Below the pieces are notes generated by a model that saw only the letters and a program-made list of their open reading frames with translations, was not told the DNA's origin and ran no database searches. A stretch of DNA of 64,000 nt. It comes from an uncultured Bacteroidales bacterium (lineage in GTDB: Bacteria; Bacteroidota; Bacteroidia; Bacteroidales; UBA932). This document shows, in pieces, positions 9,635 to 17,756 of the stretch (position 1 is its first letter; each line of letters starts with the position of its first letter). The translations under genes were made by a program, and so were the position numbers. Location of the stretch: assembly GCA_905234285.1 (NCBI GenBank), contig CAJOHK010000007.1, forward strand, positions 69,152-133,151, in the 5' to 3' direction.

Positions 9635-11716
9635 ATGACTAACCGCATTCTCGTCCTGCTTGTCCTCCTTGCTGTTTCGTGCAGACAGGAGCCACCCGTA
9701 GAGGCCACAACCAAACCGGTATCACCAGGAAAAGAGCCCGCGGAAAAACCGGAGGACGGGGCCGTCATCCATTCGGTAAGAAGAATCATGGACAAGGGCC
9801 CCTCGGCCCTGTATGTAGATGGTAACACCCTGTATGTGGGGTCCAAAGGATGCATCTACTCCATGGATATCTCCAATCCCATACAGCCCGTCAAAAAAGG
9901 CACGGTGTCATTCAACGGAAGCGTCCGTCAGCTTTCGGTTTGCAACGGAACCCTGGTTGCATCGGCCCGCGAAACCGGTGTCTGGGTTTTTGATGTAAAC
10001 GACCCCTCCAACATGTCACTCCTCTCCCGCTTCGACGGAATCGAACTGTCTACCGGGATAGACATGGCCGGGGACTGCATCATCGTGGGTGAGCGGCAAA
10101 CCGGAGTCGAATTTGTAGATGCCCGCAACCTGTCGGATCCCCAGCATATCAGAGTCCTCAAAACTCCCGAATCCCAAACCGTTTTCTACCAAGACGGGTA
10201 CGTCTATTCCGGCGAGTGGGGCGAAGGGCTGGTTACCGTTTTCGACGCCCGCAATCTGAGTGACATCAAACAAATTGCCACCGCCAGGCTCAAAGGTTTT
10301 GGAGATGGCCTTTGGGTAAGCGGGAACCGACTTTACGCCTCTACCGGACACCACCATCGCAACGATGCGCCCAAAACCCAGGACGGTGACGGTCACGGGG
10401 TAGAAATCTGGGATGTATCAAACCCGGAGAACCCGGTATTCATTTCCCGCACAGAATTCGATATCTTCTATAAATCAGGAGCCGACTGGTGGCTGGTACG
10501 TCCTTCCGGTGACGGCAAAACCCTCTTCTGCGGAGACGTCTACAACGGTCTTTACGTAGTGGACATCACCGACGAAAAGAATCCGGAGATCATCTATCAC
10601 TGGGAGCCGCTGGACAATACCGCCACCAACAAGAAGAATGCAGTGTCGTCGGTTGCCCTTGCCGACGGAGCCGTCTACGTGACGGTCGGTGGCGAAGGTC
10701 TCTATGTGATGGAAAGCGCAAGGGCAAAAGCTTCCCCGCGGAACAGGGGCACGGCGCCCGCGAACCTGGATGCGAGATACAACTACACAACCCCTTCGGG
10801 CAGCCATTTCGATACCTGGGTCCCTAGCCGGCGCGGCGCCGTCAAGTCGGCCGCACCCTATGGAGACGCTCTCTTTGTGGGCTGCGGCGATGCCGGCCTG
10901 TACACCGTTAAAAGAATCGACGGCAAACTCACCACCGTGGCCAGTCTGGATATCCCTTTTGCCGGCGGGGTCGCCATTGAGGGAGATAAACTCTATGTAG
11001 CCAGGGGGCACCAGGGCCTGGGCGTATACCGCATCGGGGACGATCTTTCCCTCACGGAAATCACCTTGCTCAAGAAGGAGCTCAGTCCATCCAATGAGGT
11101 AAACCAGTTCAGTTACTGGGTATCGGTACCCAACGACAAATATGTAGTTAACGCATCCCGTAACGGCGGGTACCAGTTCCTTGCGGTGGGCGGGACAAAC
11201 GCCTCCCCTGCTTACACTTATAAAAACCAGTACAGCCTCAACCTCAACTACAACCGCTACATCTCCGAGAAAACCAGCACGGAGGGCCTTCTGGCCTACG
11301 CCACCCGCAGCGGCCTGGTCTGGATCAATTTGGGCTCCACCTCGTCGGTTCCCACGCCGGTTGTCTACGACGGTATCAAGAACTCCCTCACAGAGGGTGC
11401 CACGCTGTATAAGGACAACCAGTTCCTACTGACCCGCAGCAACACGCTGCGTCTTGTAGCGCCGGGTGGCAGTACCATCCTGCAAACCAGTGCTGCCCAG
11501 GATGGGTTCACAGGCATCCCCCGCTGGGAAAGCGGAGACAACGTGCTCATCTGCAATTTCGTCAACCGGTTTGTCTCCAAAGTGAACACCGCGAGTTTTG
11601 CCTCCCCCACTCTGCTTTTCAAGGAAGAAACCATAGGGTATCCCGAACCCGGGCTTTTCTGGAACGGCAAATGTGTGGTTCCCTGCGGCTATCAGGGCTT
11701 GCTCGTAGAGAAATAA
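9635..11716 (+). CDS. LVIVD-repeat beta-propeller lipoprotein (short form)
   Basis: A 693-residue lipoprotein with lipobox LAVSC at residue 16 and a Pro/Lys/Glu spacer. The body is made of repeated strands of the LVIVD type (GVWVFDVNDPSN, GVEFVDARNLSDPQHI, GVEIWDVSNPENPVFI, GLYVVDITDEKNPEII), which predict a beta-propeller. Between blades lie a His cluster (TGHHH, His239-241) and DGDGHG (250-255), both kept in the longer paralogue at 19976. Nothing in the sequence names a substrate. Its neighbours are pectin genes, so a surface binding or hydrolytic role on pectin is possible. The gene is divergent from the SusCD operon. Confidence 0.75.
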   Translation: MTNRILVLLVLLAVSCRQEPPVEATTKPVSPGKEPAEKPEDGAVIHSVRRIMDKGPSALYVDGNTLYVGSKGCIYSMDISNPIQPVKKGTVSFNGSVRQLSVCNGTLVASARETGVWVFDVNDPSNMSLLSRFDGIELSTGIDMAGDCIIVGERQTGVEFVDARNLSDPQHIRVLKTPESQTVFYQDGYVYSGEWGEGLVTVFDARNLSDIKQIATARLKGFGDGLWVSGNRLYASTGHHHRNDAPKTQDGDGHGVEIWDVSNPENPVFISRTEFDIFYKSGADWWLVRPSGDGKTLFCGDVYNGLYVVDITDEKNPEIIYHWEPLDNTATNKKNAVSSVALADGAVYVTVGGEGLYVMESARAKASPRNRGTAPANLDARYNYTTPSGSHFDTWVPSRRGAVKSAAPYGDALFVGCGDAGLYTVKRIDGKLTTVASLDIPFAGGVAIEGDKLYVARGHQGLGVYRIGDDLSLTEITLLKKELSPSNEVNQFSYWVSVPNDKYVVNASRNGGYQFLAVGGTNASPAYTYKNQYSLNLNYNRYISEKTSTEGLLAYATRSGLVWINLGSTSSVPTPVVYDGIKNSLTEGATLYKDNQFLLTRSNTLRLVAPGGSTILQTSAAQDGFTGIPRWESGDNVLICNFVNRFVSKVNTASFASPTLLFKEETIGYPEPGLFWNGKCVVPCGYQGLLVEK

Positions 11717-11749
11717 ACAAAAACTATAAACTTTAACCAATACCATTTT

Positions 11750-11911
11750 ATGAAAAAGTACATGTATACGCCACCCGAGAGCTGGGTTATGCCATTTAAA
11801 ATGGAAAGTGTCCTATGTACCAGCGGCACCGGAGAGGGCATGGACCCTTGGGAGGGAAGTCCCTTCCAGAGTTCCCCTCTATTAGAACCTTCATTCCCTT
11901 CACTGTTTTAA
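11750..11911 (+). CDS. Short Cys-containing peptide P1 (53 aa)
   Basis: An uninterrupted 53-codon frame starting MKKYMYTPPESW and containing VLCTSGTGEG. Its TAA stop is immediately followed by the ATG region of the fimbrillin-like lipoprotein. It has no signal peptide or membrane segment. It shares a Y-x-x-P motif near the N-terminus and an (L/V)(V/L)C(A/T/S)S motif at residues 21-25 with peptides P2 (15833-15937) and P3 (22839-22970), which lie in the same position before other lipoprotein genes. No function is recognised. It begins 33 bases after the LVIVD gene and may be cotranscribed with it. Confidence 0.55.
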   Translation: MKKYMYTPPESWVMPFKMESVLCTSGTGEGMDPWEGSPFQSSPLLEPSFPSLF

Positions 11912-11923
11912 ATGACGCATGCC

Positions 11924-13726
11924 ATGAAAAAAGTATCCTTGTTTTTTGCAGTCGCAGCCCTCTGCTTCATAGCGGCTTGCGCCAAGAAGGAAGTACCGGA
12001 GAATCCCAGCGTTTCCGGGAATGTATTCTATATTCATGCCGACGGTGACGTGAATACCAAGGCCGAGATTGACGGCACTTCTGCCGCATTCACCTGGAGC
12101 GCCGGAGACCAGATCGCCGTGTATACCTCTGACGGTTATAAGAAGTCTATCGCGCTTACAGAGGGTGGTTCGGCCTCGGCCAGTTTCGCCTTCGACGAAG
12201 ACATTGACGATGCTCGCGCCGACTTTGCCCTGTTCCCGGCGAGTCTGGTATTTGATGGTGATACTCCCAGAGGATGCGCCAGCGAGCACACCGCCGATGA
12301 ACTGGATATCGTTGTTCCCGACAGCTATACGCTGGCCCAAGTTCAGGGTGATGCATCACCGGTGTATATGGTAGCTGCCAATGCTCCGGGAGACCCTCTG
12401 GCTTTTAAGCAGATGGGTGCCCTGCTTCGCATCAAAGTGCAGTATATTCCAAAGGATGCCCAAACCCTAAAGGTCACGTTCCCGGGTCAAAAGGTACAAG
12501 GTTTATTCGCCCTCTTTGATTTTGCAGCTGGGGACGGTATCCCTGCCGAGGATGGAGATGAAGACACTATTACCATTACAGATTTGGGAATCAGTGAGTT
12601 TACCGACGCCCTTATTATTAATATCCCTGTTCCTTGCGGAGTAGACGCTAAATATGTAAGAGTAGGCGCTTATGATTCTACCGATCATAAGATTAATTCC
12701 ATTGATGTTCCCATCAAGGAGGTCGAATCTGTCCCTACGGCCTGGAAACCTGCCCGCAAGGCAGCCCGCAAGGTGGTGGCTTCCCTGCCGTATTTTACCA
12801 GCAATGGAAAAACCAAAAAGAAGGTGGTCTTTGCACCTGGTAATCTCCAGGCAACCATTTTAACCGTAGCTACCAGTAGCAGCACCGTAGGATCGGCCAG
12901 TTCTTGGAGATTCGCAGAACACCAGTATGATGCTCTTGGAGACTGTTCGGGCAATAAATTCGAAAATATCGGAGACGATATTGATTTGTTCGCATGGATT
13001 GGGAATTCTGCCACCCAGACATTCGAAGACGATCAAAAATATGGTGTCATTTGGCCCGTAGCCAACTCCAGCACTCCCCCTGCTGCAAGGTTTGGTGAGG
13101 TACAAGGCGAATACATCAAATATGATTGGGGAAGTCTGTTTAACGGTACAACGTATCCTGCCGACACATGGCGGCTGCCCAATGGAGACAAGGAAGAGGA
13201 CGATACCTACACCGAATGGGAGCGGCTTATCAACAAAAGAAGCTACACCTATATTTGTGCAAAGGCAACGATAAAGGCCAACAACTCCGAAACCATCATT
13301 GCCCGGGGCCTTGTCGTTTTCCCGGATACTTTTGCTCTGCCTTACGGATTCAGTACCACTACGAATGGGGGCGAATTACAAGGATATGCGAAAGATGCAT
13401 CTACAGGCACTCACTATGCCGACAATATTATGACATTGGCAATGTGGGAGTTACTGGAAGAAAAAGGCGGCTGCGCATTCCTTCCTGTTACCAGCGACAG
13501 AATTCGTTCCAGTGGTGCAAACACTTCTACCAATGTAGGAGACGCGGCTTATTGGGCCAACTACTCAAGTGCCGACGATGTAAGGTATGCCATTGCTTTG
13601 ATTTCTTCTGATGCGAATCTTTGCACCAGTTCATTAAACGGGTCGAGCAAAACTCAGATTGTTGCCAAGAGGAACGTAAACCGTTCCTGCGGCCTTGCCG
13701 TCCGTCTAATCCGCGACGTGAACTAA
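11924..13726 (+). CDS. Fimbrillin-like lipoprotein with Fib_succ_major-type C-terminal domain (A)
   Basis: About 600 residues. The start MKKVSLFF at 11924 gives a clean signal peptide and lipobox (FIAAC); ATG at 11912 is an alternative. Residues 25-290 resemble Bacteroidales fimbrillin-family modules (NTKAEIDGTSAAFTWSAGDQ, DTITITDLGIS). A C-terminal domain follows, starting VVFAPGNLQA, with SSWRFAEHQYDALGD and DLFAWIGNS, and ending CGLAVRLIRDVN, typical of the Fib_succ_major (TIGR02145) group. The N-terminal half closely matches the paralogue at 15951, while the C-terminal half diverges. Likely a cell-surface adhesin-like protein; the ligand is unknown. Confidence 0.72.
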   Translation: MKKVSLFFAVAALCFIAACAKKEVPENPSVSGNVFYIHADGDVNTKAEIDGTSAAFTWSAGDQIAVYTSDGYKKSIALTEGGSASASFAFDEDIDDARADFALFPASLVFDGDTPRGCASEHTADELDIVVPDSYTLAQVQGDASPVYMVAANAPGDPLAFKQMGALLRIKVQYIPKDAQTLKVTFPGQKVQGLFALFDFAAGDGIPAEDGDEDTITITDLGISEFTDALIINIPVPCGVDAKYVRVGAYDSTDHKINSIDVPIKEVESVPTAWKPARKAARKVVASLPYFTSNGKTKKKVVFAPGNLQATILTVATSSSTVGSASSWRFAEHQYDALGDCSGNKFENIGDDIDLFAWIGNSATQTFEDDQKYGVIWPVANSSTPPAARFGEVQGEYIKYDWGSLFNGTTYPADTWRLPNGDKEEDDTYTEWERLINKRSYTYICAKATIKANNSETIIARGLVVFPDTFALPYGFSTTTNGGELQGYAKDASTGTHYADNIMTLAMWELLEEKGGCAFLPVTSDRIRSSGANTSTNVGDAAYWANYSSADDVRYAIALISSDANLCTSSLNGSSKTQIVAKRNVNRSCGLAVRLIRDVN

Positions 13727-13751
13727 GCGCCGGCCGACATACTTCAACACA

Positions 13752-13784
13752 AATCCCCCGCGCGGATGGCGCGGGGGATTTCTT
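13752..13784. terminator. Shared intrinsic terminator
   Basis: Twelve-base arms AATCCCCCGCGC and GCGCGGGGGATT flank a 5-base loop, followed on the plus strand by TTTCTT. It lies between the convergent fimbrillin-like gene and hipA stop codons. Confidence 0.8.
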
Positions 13785-13785
13785 A

Positions 13786-15288
13786 TCACCGGGTAAGGTA
13801 TTCTTTCACAAGTGCTTGGATCACTTCAAGCGGCAGTGTCTTGCACCCATTTTCAAGCAGTTTTTTTGTCTCCTCCTTTTTATGGCCCAAGATGTGGCGA
13901 ACAGACCTCCCGTCAATAACGGCCGACAGTTTGATGTCGTGACTGATGGTTTCCTCAATTTGAACGTTTGAAACCGAATGCCCCGATTCATCGGTATAGT
14001 CAGGAATCACCGTCTCGTGATAGTGCAACAAATCATGATACCGTTCCGGCAACACCTTGGTCAACTCCCGTTCAATGGTTTCTATCCAGTAGCTGGATAC
14101 GCCTTCTTCGCGGGCAAACGCGTCAAATGAGCACACTGCTTTAGCCACCTTGTCAATAATCTTTCCGGCATCTTTGATTCCCTGCTCCCGGGCGAAGTCA
14201 AGAAGGTCTTCTTCCGTGATGCCATAAAACTTGTCCCGTACGGACAGGCAGCGGGTGTGATGGATGGCAAGGTCGCTCAGATCCAGGGTAAACGTCAAGT
14301 CATAAGCGGTCGAAAGTTCCCATTTGCCTCCCTGCCGTAGCAGGAAGGAGTGGTTCTTGATATGGTCATCGGTATTGCAGGCAAACACATTGAAAACCAT
14401 TCGTTTGAACAGCTGCTCCAATTGTAAATAGGGCAGGTTCAGACGGCGGCACACCGTAAAGAATTCTTCATAGGATGTGACGCCCGGGGCCATGGCTGCC
14501 AGGGTCTGTGAGTGGAGTTTTTCATTTCCAATCCGGTCAAAACGGTCTGTCAGGAAGTGATACTCTCCGGCTACGGGCAGGATTTCACTGTGGGAGATTC
14601 TGATGTCGGCTTTTTTTGCCATGCGGTAATATGCCATCTCTATCCTGCAGGAATAGGGATGGTCCGGGGTTTGAAACTTGAGGATGCAATAACGGAATTC
14701 ATCGGGGTTTCGCACCTGGCCCGAACGGATTTCCCTCTTGTCATTGATGGCGATGATGGCTTTGGGCATGCGGCCGCCCACCGACGTGCCAATGGCCCTG
14801 AGCCGTTCCTTGGTCAGTTCCTCTTCCGGTTTTATAACCACGGCGCTCCGCTCCTTATATATCCTGTCGGCCAACTCTTTAAGCGCAGCTATCTCCACAT
14901 CCTCATCCTTTATCCCCACGGGCGATGCCGGAGAGAATTCCAATGCGCCCATCCCGCGTTTGCCAATGTAGGACAACCTTTCCAGTTTTGTCATGGACGC
15001 TTTGGGACCGGCAACCTGAAAGATCAGATTGCCCCAGTCGTCCGGCAGGGAATCGGCCAGAAAGGGAGGCAGTCCATTATACGGCTTTTCCTTAAGTCCC
15101 CAAAAGGTCAGGCGACTTGCAGGTTCTGTGAGTGGATGGTCCAGCGGGGATACCTCATACCCGTTTTCCAAGAAGGCCTTATCATAGGAGAACAGTCCAA
15201 TGTCCCTTCTGGCATCCCAGTACAAAAACCCCACGGTACGATCCCAGAGAGTTACCTTCACCATGTTGATAGACTTGATGTTTGCCAT
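13786..15288 (-). CDS. hipA: HipA-type serine/threonine kinase toxin, C-terminally extended
   Basis: A 500-residue HipA-family kinase. Visible motifs are an N-terminal HipA subdomain (VGFLYWDARRDIGLFSY), the P-loop region GTSVGGRMPKAII, the catalytic NTDDHIKNH near residue 304 and the metal-binding STAYDLTF near 329. HipA kinases phosphorylate targets such as GltX and induce dormancy; the target here is unknown. The protein is about 60 residues longer than E. coli HipA: after PERYHDLLHYHE comes an extra tail ending VIQALVKEYLTR. It starts 1 base after the stop of the hipB-like gene, so the two form one transcript. Confidence 0.88.
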   Translation of the reverse strand: MANIKSINMVKVTLWDRTVGFLYWDARRDIGLFSYDKAFLENGYEVSPLDHPLTEPASRLTFWGLKEKPYNGLPPFLADSLPDDWGNLIFQVAGPKASMTKLERLSYIGKRGMGALEFSPASPVGIKDEDVEIAALKELADRIYKERSAVVIKPEEELTKERLRAIGTSVGGRMPKAIIAINDKREIRSGQVRNPDEFRYCILKFQTPDHPYSCRIEMAYYRMAKKADIRISHSEILPVAGEYHFLTDRFDRIGNEKLHSQTLAAMAPGVTSYEEFFTVCRRLNLPYLQLEQLFKRMVFNVFACNTDDHIKNHSFLLRQGGKWELSTAYDLTFTLDLSDLAIHHTRCLSVRDKFYGITEEDLLDFAREQGIKDAGKIIDKVAKAVCSFDAFAREEGVSSYWIETIERELTKVLPERYHDLLHYHETVIPDYTDESGHSVSNVQIEETISHDIKLSAVIDGRSVRHILGHKKEETKKLLENGCKTLPLEVIQALVKEYLTR

Positions 15289-15289
15289 A

Positions 15290-15598
15290 CTAATGATGTC
15301 TTACCCGTTGTTTTCTTTTATTCTCAAATGCAGCCAGAACCGCGGCAGAAATAGGAAGTTCCGGGAGCGTTTGGTCCAGGTTGTTGATGAGCCCTATCGC
15401 CCGTAGAAGTTCGATAAAATTGGAAAAATCCAAACTGGCACACGATCCGGTTTCGAACCGCCTGATGGTCTGGACAGATACACCCGTCCTTTCTGACAGT
15501 TCTTTTTGCGTAAGTTCCATTTCAAGCCTGTAGTTCTTGAATCTGGTCCCCAGTTCTTTTATGATGAGGGGCGCGGGTTGTTCGTTGAATCTTGCCAT
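15290..15598 (-). CDS. hipB: HipB-type helix-turn-helix antitoxin
   Basis: A 102-residue XRE-family protein with the helix-turn-helix LTQKELSERTGVSVQTIRRFE at about residues 29-49. In HipBA pairs the antitoxin binds HipA and represses the operon. It lies immediately upstream of hipA on the same strand. An inverted repeat inside its promoter fits autoregulation. Codon use is A/T-rich in the leader compared with the surrounding pectin genes, which would fit horizontal gain of the pair, though this was judged by eye. Confidence 0.88.
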   Translation of the reverse strand: MARFNEQPAPLIIKELGTRFKNYRLEMELTQKELSERTGVSVQTIRRFETGSCASLDFSNFIELLRAIGLINNLDQTLPELPISAAVLAAFENKRKQRVRHH

Positions 15599-15617
15599 TA
15601 TTTCGTATAACTTTCCA

Positions 15618-15648
15618 CAAAGTTACATATTTGTAACCTAAAATCAAA
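15618..15648 (-). promoter_or_regulatory. hipBA promoter with overlapping operator
   Basis: On the minus strand TTTG (15648-15645) and TAACTTTG (15625-15618) are separated by exactly 19 bases, a full-consensus Bacteroidetes promoter. The perfect inverted repeat GTTACA-tatt-TGTAAC (15622-15637) covers part of the -7 box and spacer. A second related site, TACA-tttg-TGTA, lies at 15665-15676. Binding there by the antitoxin would block transcription. Confidence 0.7.
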
Positions 15649-15749
15649 ATAATATTTATAATATTACATTTGTGTAGGTTTATCTTGTTTCTCTTTGCGA
15701 CTTTTTCGCCCTGCAATGCTGAATTTGGTGTGTAAACGGGTAAAAAAAA

Positions 15750-15790
15750 CAGACCACCCAGACCAGTGGTTTGTATAAAGCGTATTTTTG
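15750..15790 (+). promoter_or_regulatory. Promoter of the P2/fimbrillin operon with CAGACCA element
   Basis: TATTTTTG at 15783-15790 is a -7 box. CAGACCA at 15750, repeated 9 bases on as CAGACCA at 15759, lies in the -33 region and follows an A-tract (15742-15749). The first CAGACCA is 33 bases from the -7 box, as at 9573. No TTTG occupies the usual -33 position. Confidence 0.55.
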
Positions 15791-15832
15791 TGCCAACCCA
15801 TAATAGGCATAAAATTATTAACCTACAATATC

Positions 15833-15937
15833 ATGGAACTTAAAGAGTTTTATATCCCCCCCCAGTCAGAAACTCTGACTGTCCAGAATGAAGGCGTCGT
15901 GTGCGCCAGCGGCGATAATACAGAATGGGAAAACTAA
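15833..15937 (+). CDS. Short Cys-containing peptide P2 (34 aa)
   Basis: A 34-codon frame beginning MELKEFYIPPQSETL and ending VVCASGDNTEWEN. It lies behind its own promoter, and its stop is 13 bases before the lipoprotein start. A strong AAGGAGG ribosome-binding site for the next gene overlaps the stop codon. The YIPP and VVCAS motifs match P1 and P3. It has no signal peptide. The position, motif and promoter argue that it is translated. The function is unknown; a leader peptide or a small secreted or modified peptide are both possible. Confidence 0.6.
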   Translation: MELKEFYIPPQSETLTVQNEGVVCASGDNTEWEN

Positions 15938-15950
15938 GGAGGACGACATT

Positions 15951-17672
15951 ATGAAAAAGTATTCTCTCATTCCTTCCCTGCTGCTTGTCATGATGGCAGC
16001 GTGCACTCAGAAAGAAGAAGTCAGTGTGGTTCCTGCAGAAGACCCCGTCGTAGCCGAGCAGCCTGTTCCTGTTACCTACATCTATGCGAATGGCACAGAG
16101 ACCAAAGCCAGCGTAGACGGAACCTCAGGAGCTTTTACCTGGAATACCAAAGACCGCATTGCCGTTTATACCACAGACGGATACAAACTGTCCGACGAAC
16201 TTGCCAGCACCTACAACGGCACCAATTCGGCCACTTTCTCTTTTACAGGAGACCATGCCATCACAGAGGCCAACCGCACAGACCTTGCCATATTCCCGGC
16301 TTCCCTGGTTTTCAACGAAACTTCCCCGGGTGAGTTTGAGGTAAGGACGGCCACTGCCTCCAATCACATGGTCATTACCCTTCCGGCCAGCTACAAACTG
16401 GCGCAGGTACAGGATAATGTAACCCCTACCCCCAAGATTGCCACCAATGCGCCTGACGGTGGTCTTTCCTTTAAGTCTATCTGCGCACTGGTCCGTATTA
16501 CGGTGAACAACATTTCCAAGGACGCCAGCTATCTTAAGGTGACGTTCCCCGGAAAGAAAGTGCAGGGCGAATTTACCCTTACCAATGAAATGGTGGGCAC
16601 CGCCGGTGTGGTAACCAGCAACACCGACGGCACCGACGACACCATTACCATCACCGACCTTGGCATCAGCGCATTCACCTCGGGCCTGGTGATTAATGTC
16701 CCCGTTCCCACGGGGGTAGCCGGCAAGGAGTACACCGACGTAGTTATTGGCGCCTATGACGAGAATGACCACAAGATTCACTCCATCTGCACGCCCGTCA
16801 AGGCCACAGCCTGGGCCCCCGGCCGCACCGCCGCCCGCAAGGTCACGGCTAATCTGCCGGTGTTCTCAGTAGGTGCCAGCAAAAAGGCCGTATTTGCACC
16901 AGGAAATTTGCGGGCCGTGCTAAGTTCTACTGTCCCTGTATTTGATGATTCAGACGGATCTAGTGTTCCTGGAATTGCATCATCATGGCATTTTGCCGCA
17001 AATCAGTATACTGCTATCGGCAACACGACAGCAAACACGCTGCAATCACCGGCTGAAAAAGATGTTATCGATTTATTTGCTTGGTTTGGAGAGTCCATGG
17101 CGTCATCATATACTGATGGCAAAGAGTACGGAATATTCCATGTCGCATCAAGTGGCAATGGCGCCAAAACCGGGAGTCAACCAGAAGCATTGTTGTCAGA
17201 CTGGGGAAATAACGCTATAGACACTTACGGAGCAGGTACTACTTGGACTACTCCTACAAACGATTATTGGAAATACGTACTTGAAACACGTACAGGAGAC
17301 AAGTATACTAAAGCCCTTATCGGTACAGTAGGCGGACTCATTATAATTCCTGACAATTATACTCATCCTCTAGCCACTGCCTTCAGCAGTATTAATACAG
17401 CTACAGCGAACTACTCAGCAAACACGATCACGCTTGAGAATTGGGAAAAATTAGAAGCGGCCGGGTGTGTTTTTCTCCCCAGCACAGGGACTCGTAGTTA
17501 CAATTCCGGCAATGTGATTTCAAATGCCAGTAATGGTTATTATTGGTCAAGTACCTCCAAAGCTTCTGGCGGTCAAGTTTATTACGTTACCTTCAGTGAT
17601 TCAAACTATCAAAGGACTGGTCAGAACCGACAATACGGCTGCGCCGTGCGCCTGGTCCGGGACGTGAACTAG
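15951..17672 (+). CDS. Fimbrillin-like lipoprotein with Fib_succ_major-type C-terminal domain (B)
   Basis: 573 residues. The start at 15951 (MKKYSLIPS) is set by AAGGAGG 9 bases upstream and by the lipobox MAAC; the longer frame from 15888 overlaps peptide P2. Residues 25-300 are fimbrillin-like (TKASVDGTSGAFTWNTKDR, DTITITDLGIS). The C-terminal domain begins AVFAPGNLRA and ends YYWSST...YGCAVRLVRDVN, the usual Fib_succ_major ending. From about base 16,900 the DNA is visibly richer in A/T than the first half, and the protein diverges from its paralogue at 11924 there. Likely surface-exposed and adhesive, but unproven. Confidence 0.74.
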   Translation: MKKYSLIPSLLLVMMAACTQKEEVSVVPAEDPVVAEQPVPVTYIYANGTETKASVDGTSGAFTWNTKDRIAVYTTDGYKLSDELASTYNGTNSATFSFTGDHAITEANRTDLAIFPASLVFNETSPGEFEVRTATASNHMVITLPASYKLAQVQDNVTPTPKIATNAPDGGLSFKSICALVRITVNNISKDASYLKVTFPGKKVQGEFTLTNEMVGTAGVVTSNTDGTDDTITITDLGISAFTSGLVINVPVPTGVAGKEYTDVVIGAYDENDHKIHSICTPVKATAWAPGRTAARKVTANLPVFSVGASKKAVFAPGNLRAVLSSTVPVFDDSDGSSVPGIASSWHFAANQYTAIGNTTANTLQSPAEKDVIDLFAWFGESMASSYTDGKEYGIFHVASSGNGAKTGSQPEALLSDWGNNAIDTYGAGTTWTTPTNDYWKYVLETRTGDKYTKALIGTVGGLIIIPDNYTHPLATAFSSINTATANYSANTITLENWEKLEAAGCVFLPSTGTRSYNSGNVISNASNGYYWSSTSKASGGQVYYVTFSDSNYQRTGQNRQYGCAVRLVRDVN

Positions 17673-17693
17673 TCCCTCCCCCACTTCCTTATA

Positions 17694-17730
17694 CATCCCC
17701 CGCACAACCCCGTACGGGGGATGGTTTTTA
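17694..17730 (+). terminator. Intrinsic terminator after fimbrillin-like B
   Basis: CATCCCCCG (17694-17702) pairs with CGGGGGATG (17715-17723), followed by GTTTTTAAAT. The apparent ATG at 17721 falls inside this stem, so the next gene must start later, at 17757. Confidence 0.75.
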
Positions 17731-17756
17731 AATACAATAACCTTCTGATTTCCAGT

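Noticed and set aside
13500..17672. Complete diversity-generating retroelement
   Set aside because: Only target-like C-terminal domains are present; no reverse transcriptase, accessory gene or template repeat is in the window.
17721..17756. Earlier in-frame ATG for the fimbrillin/PL22-like fusion
   Set aside because: It lies within the stem of an intrinsic terminator; the signal peptide begins at 17757.
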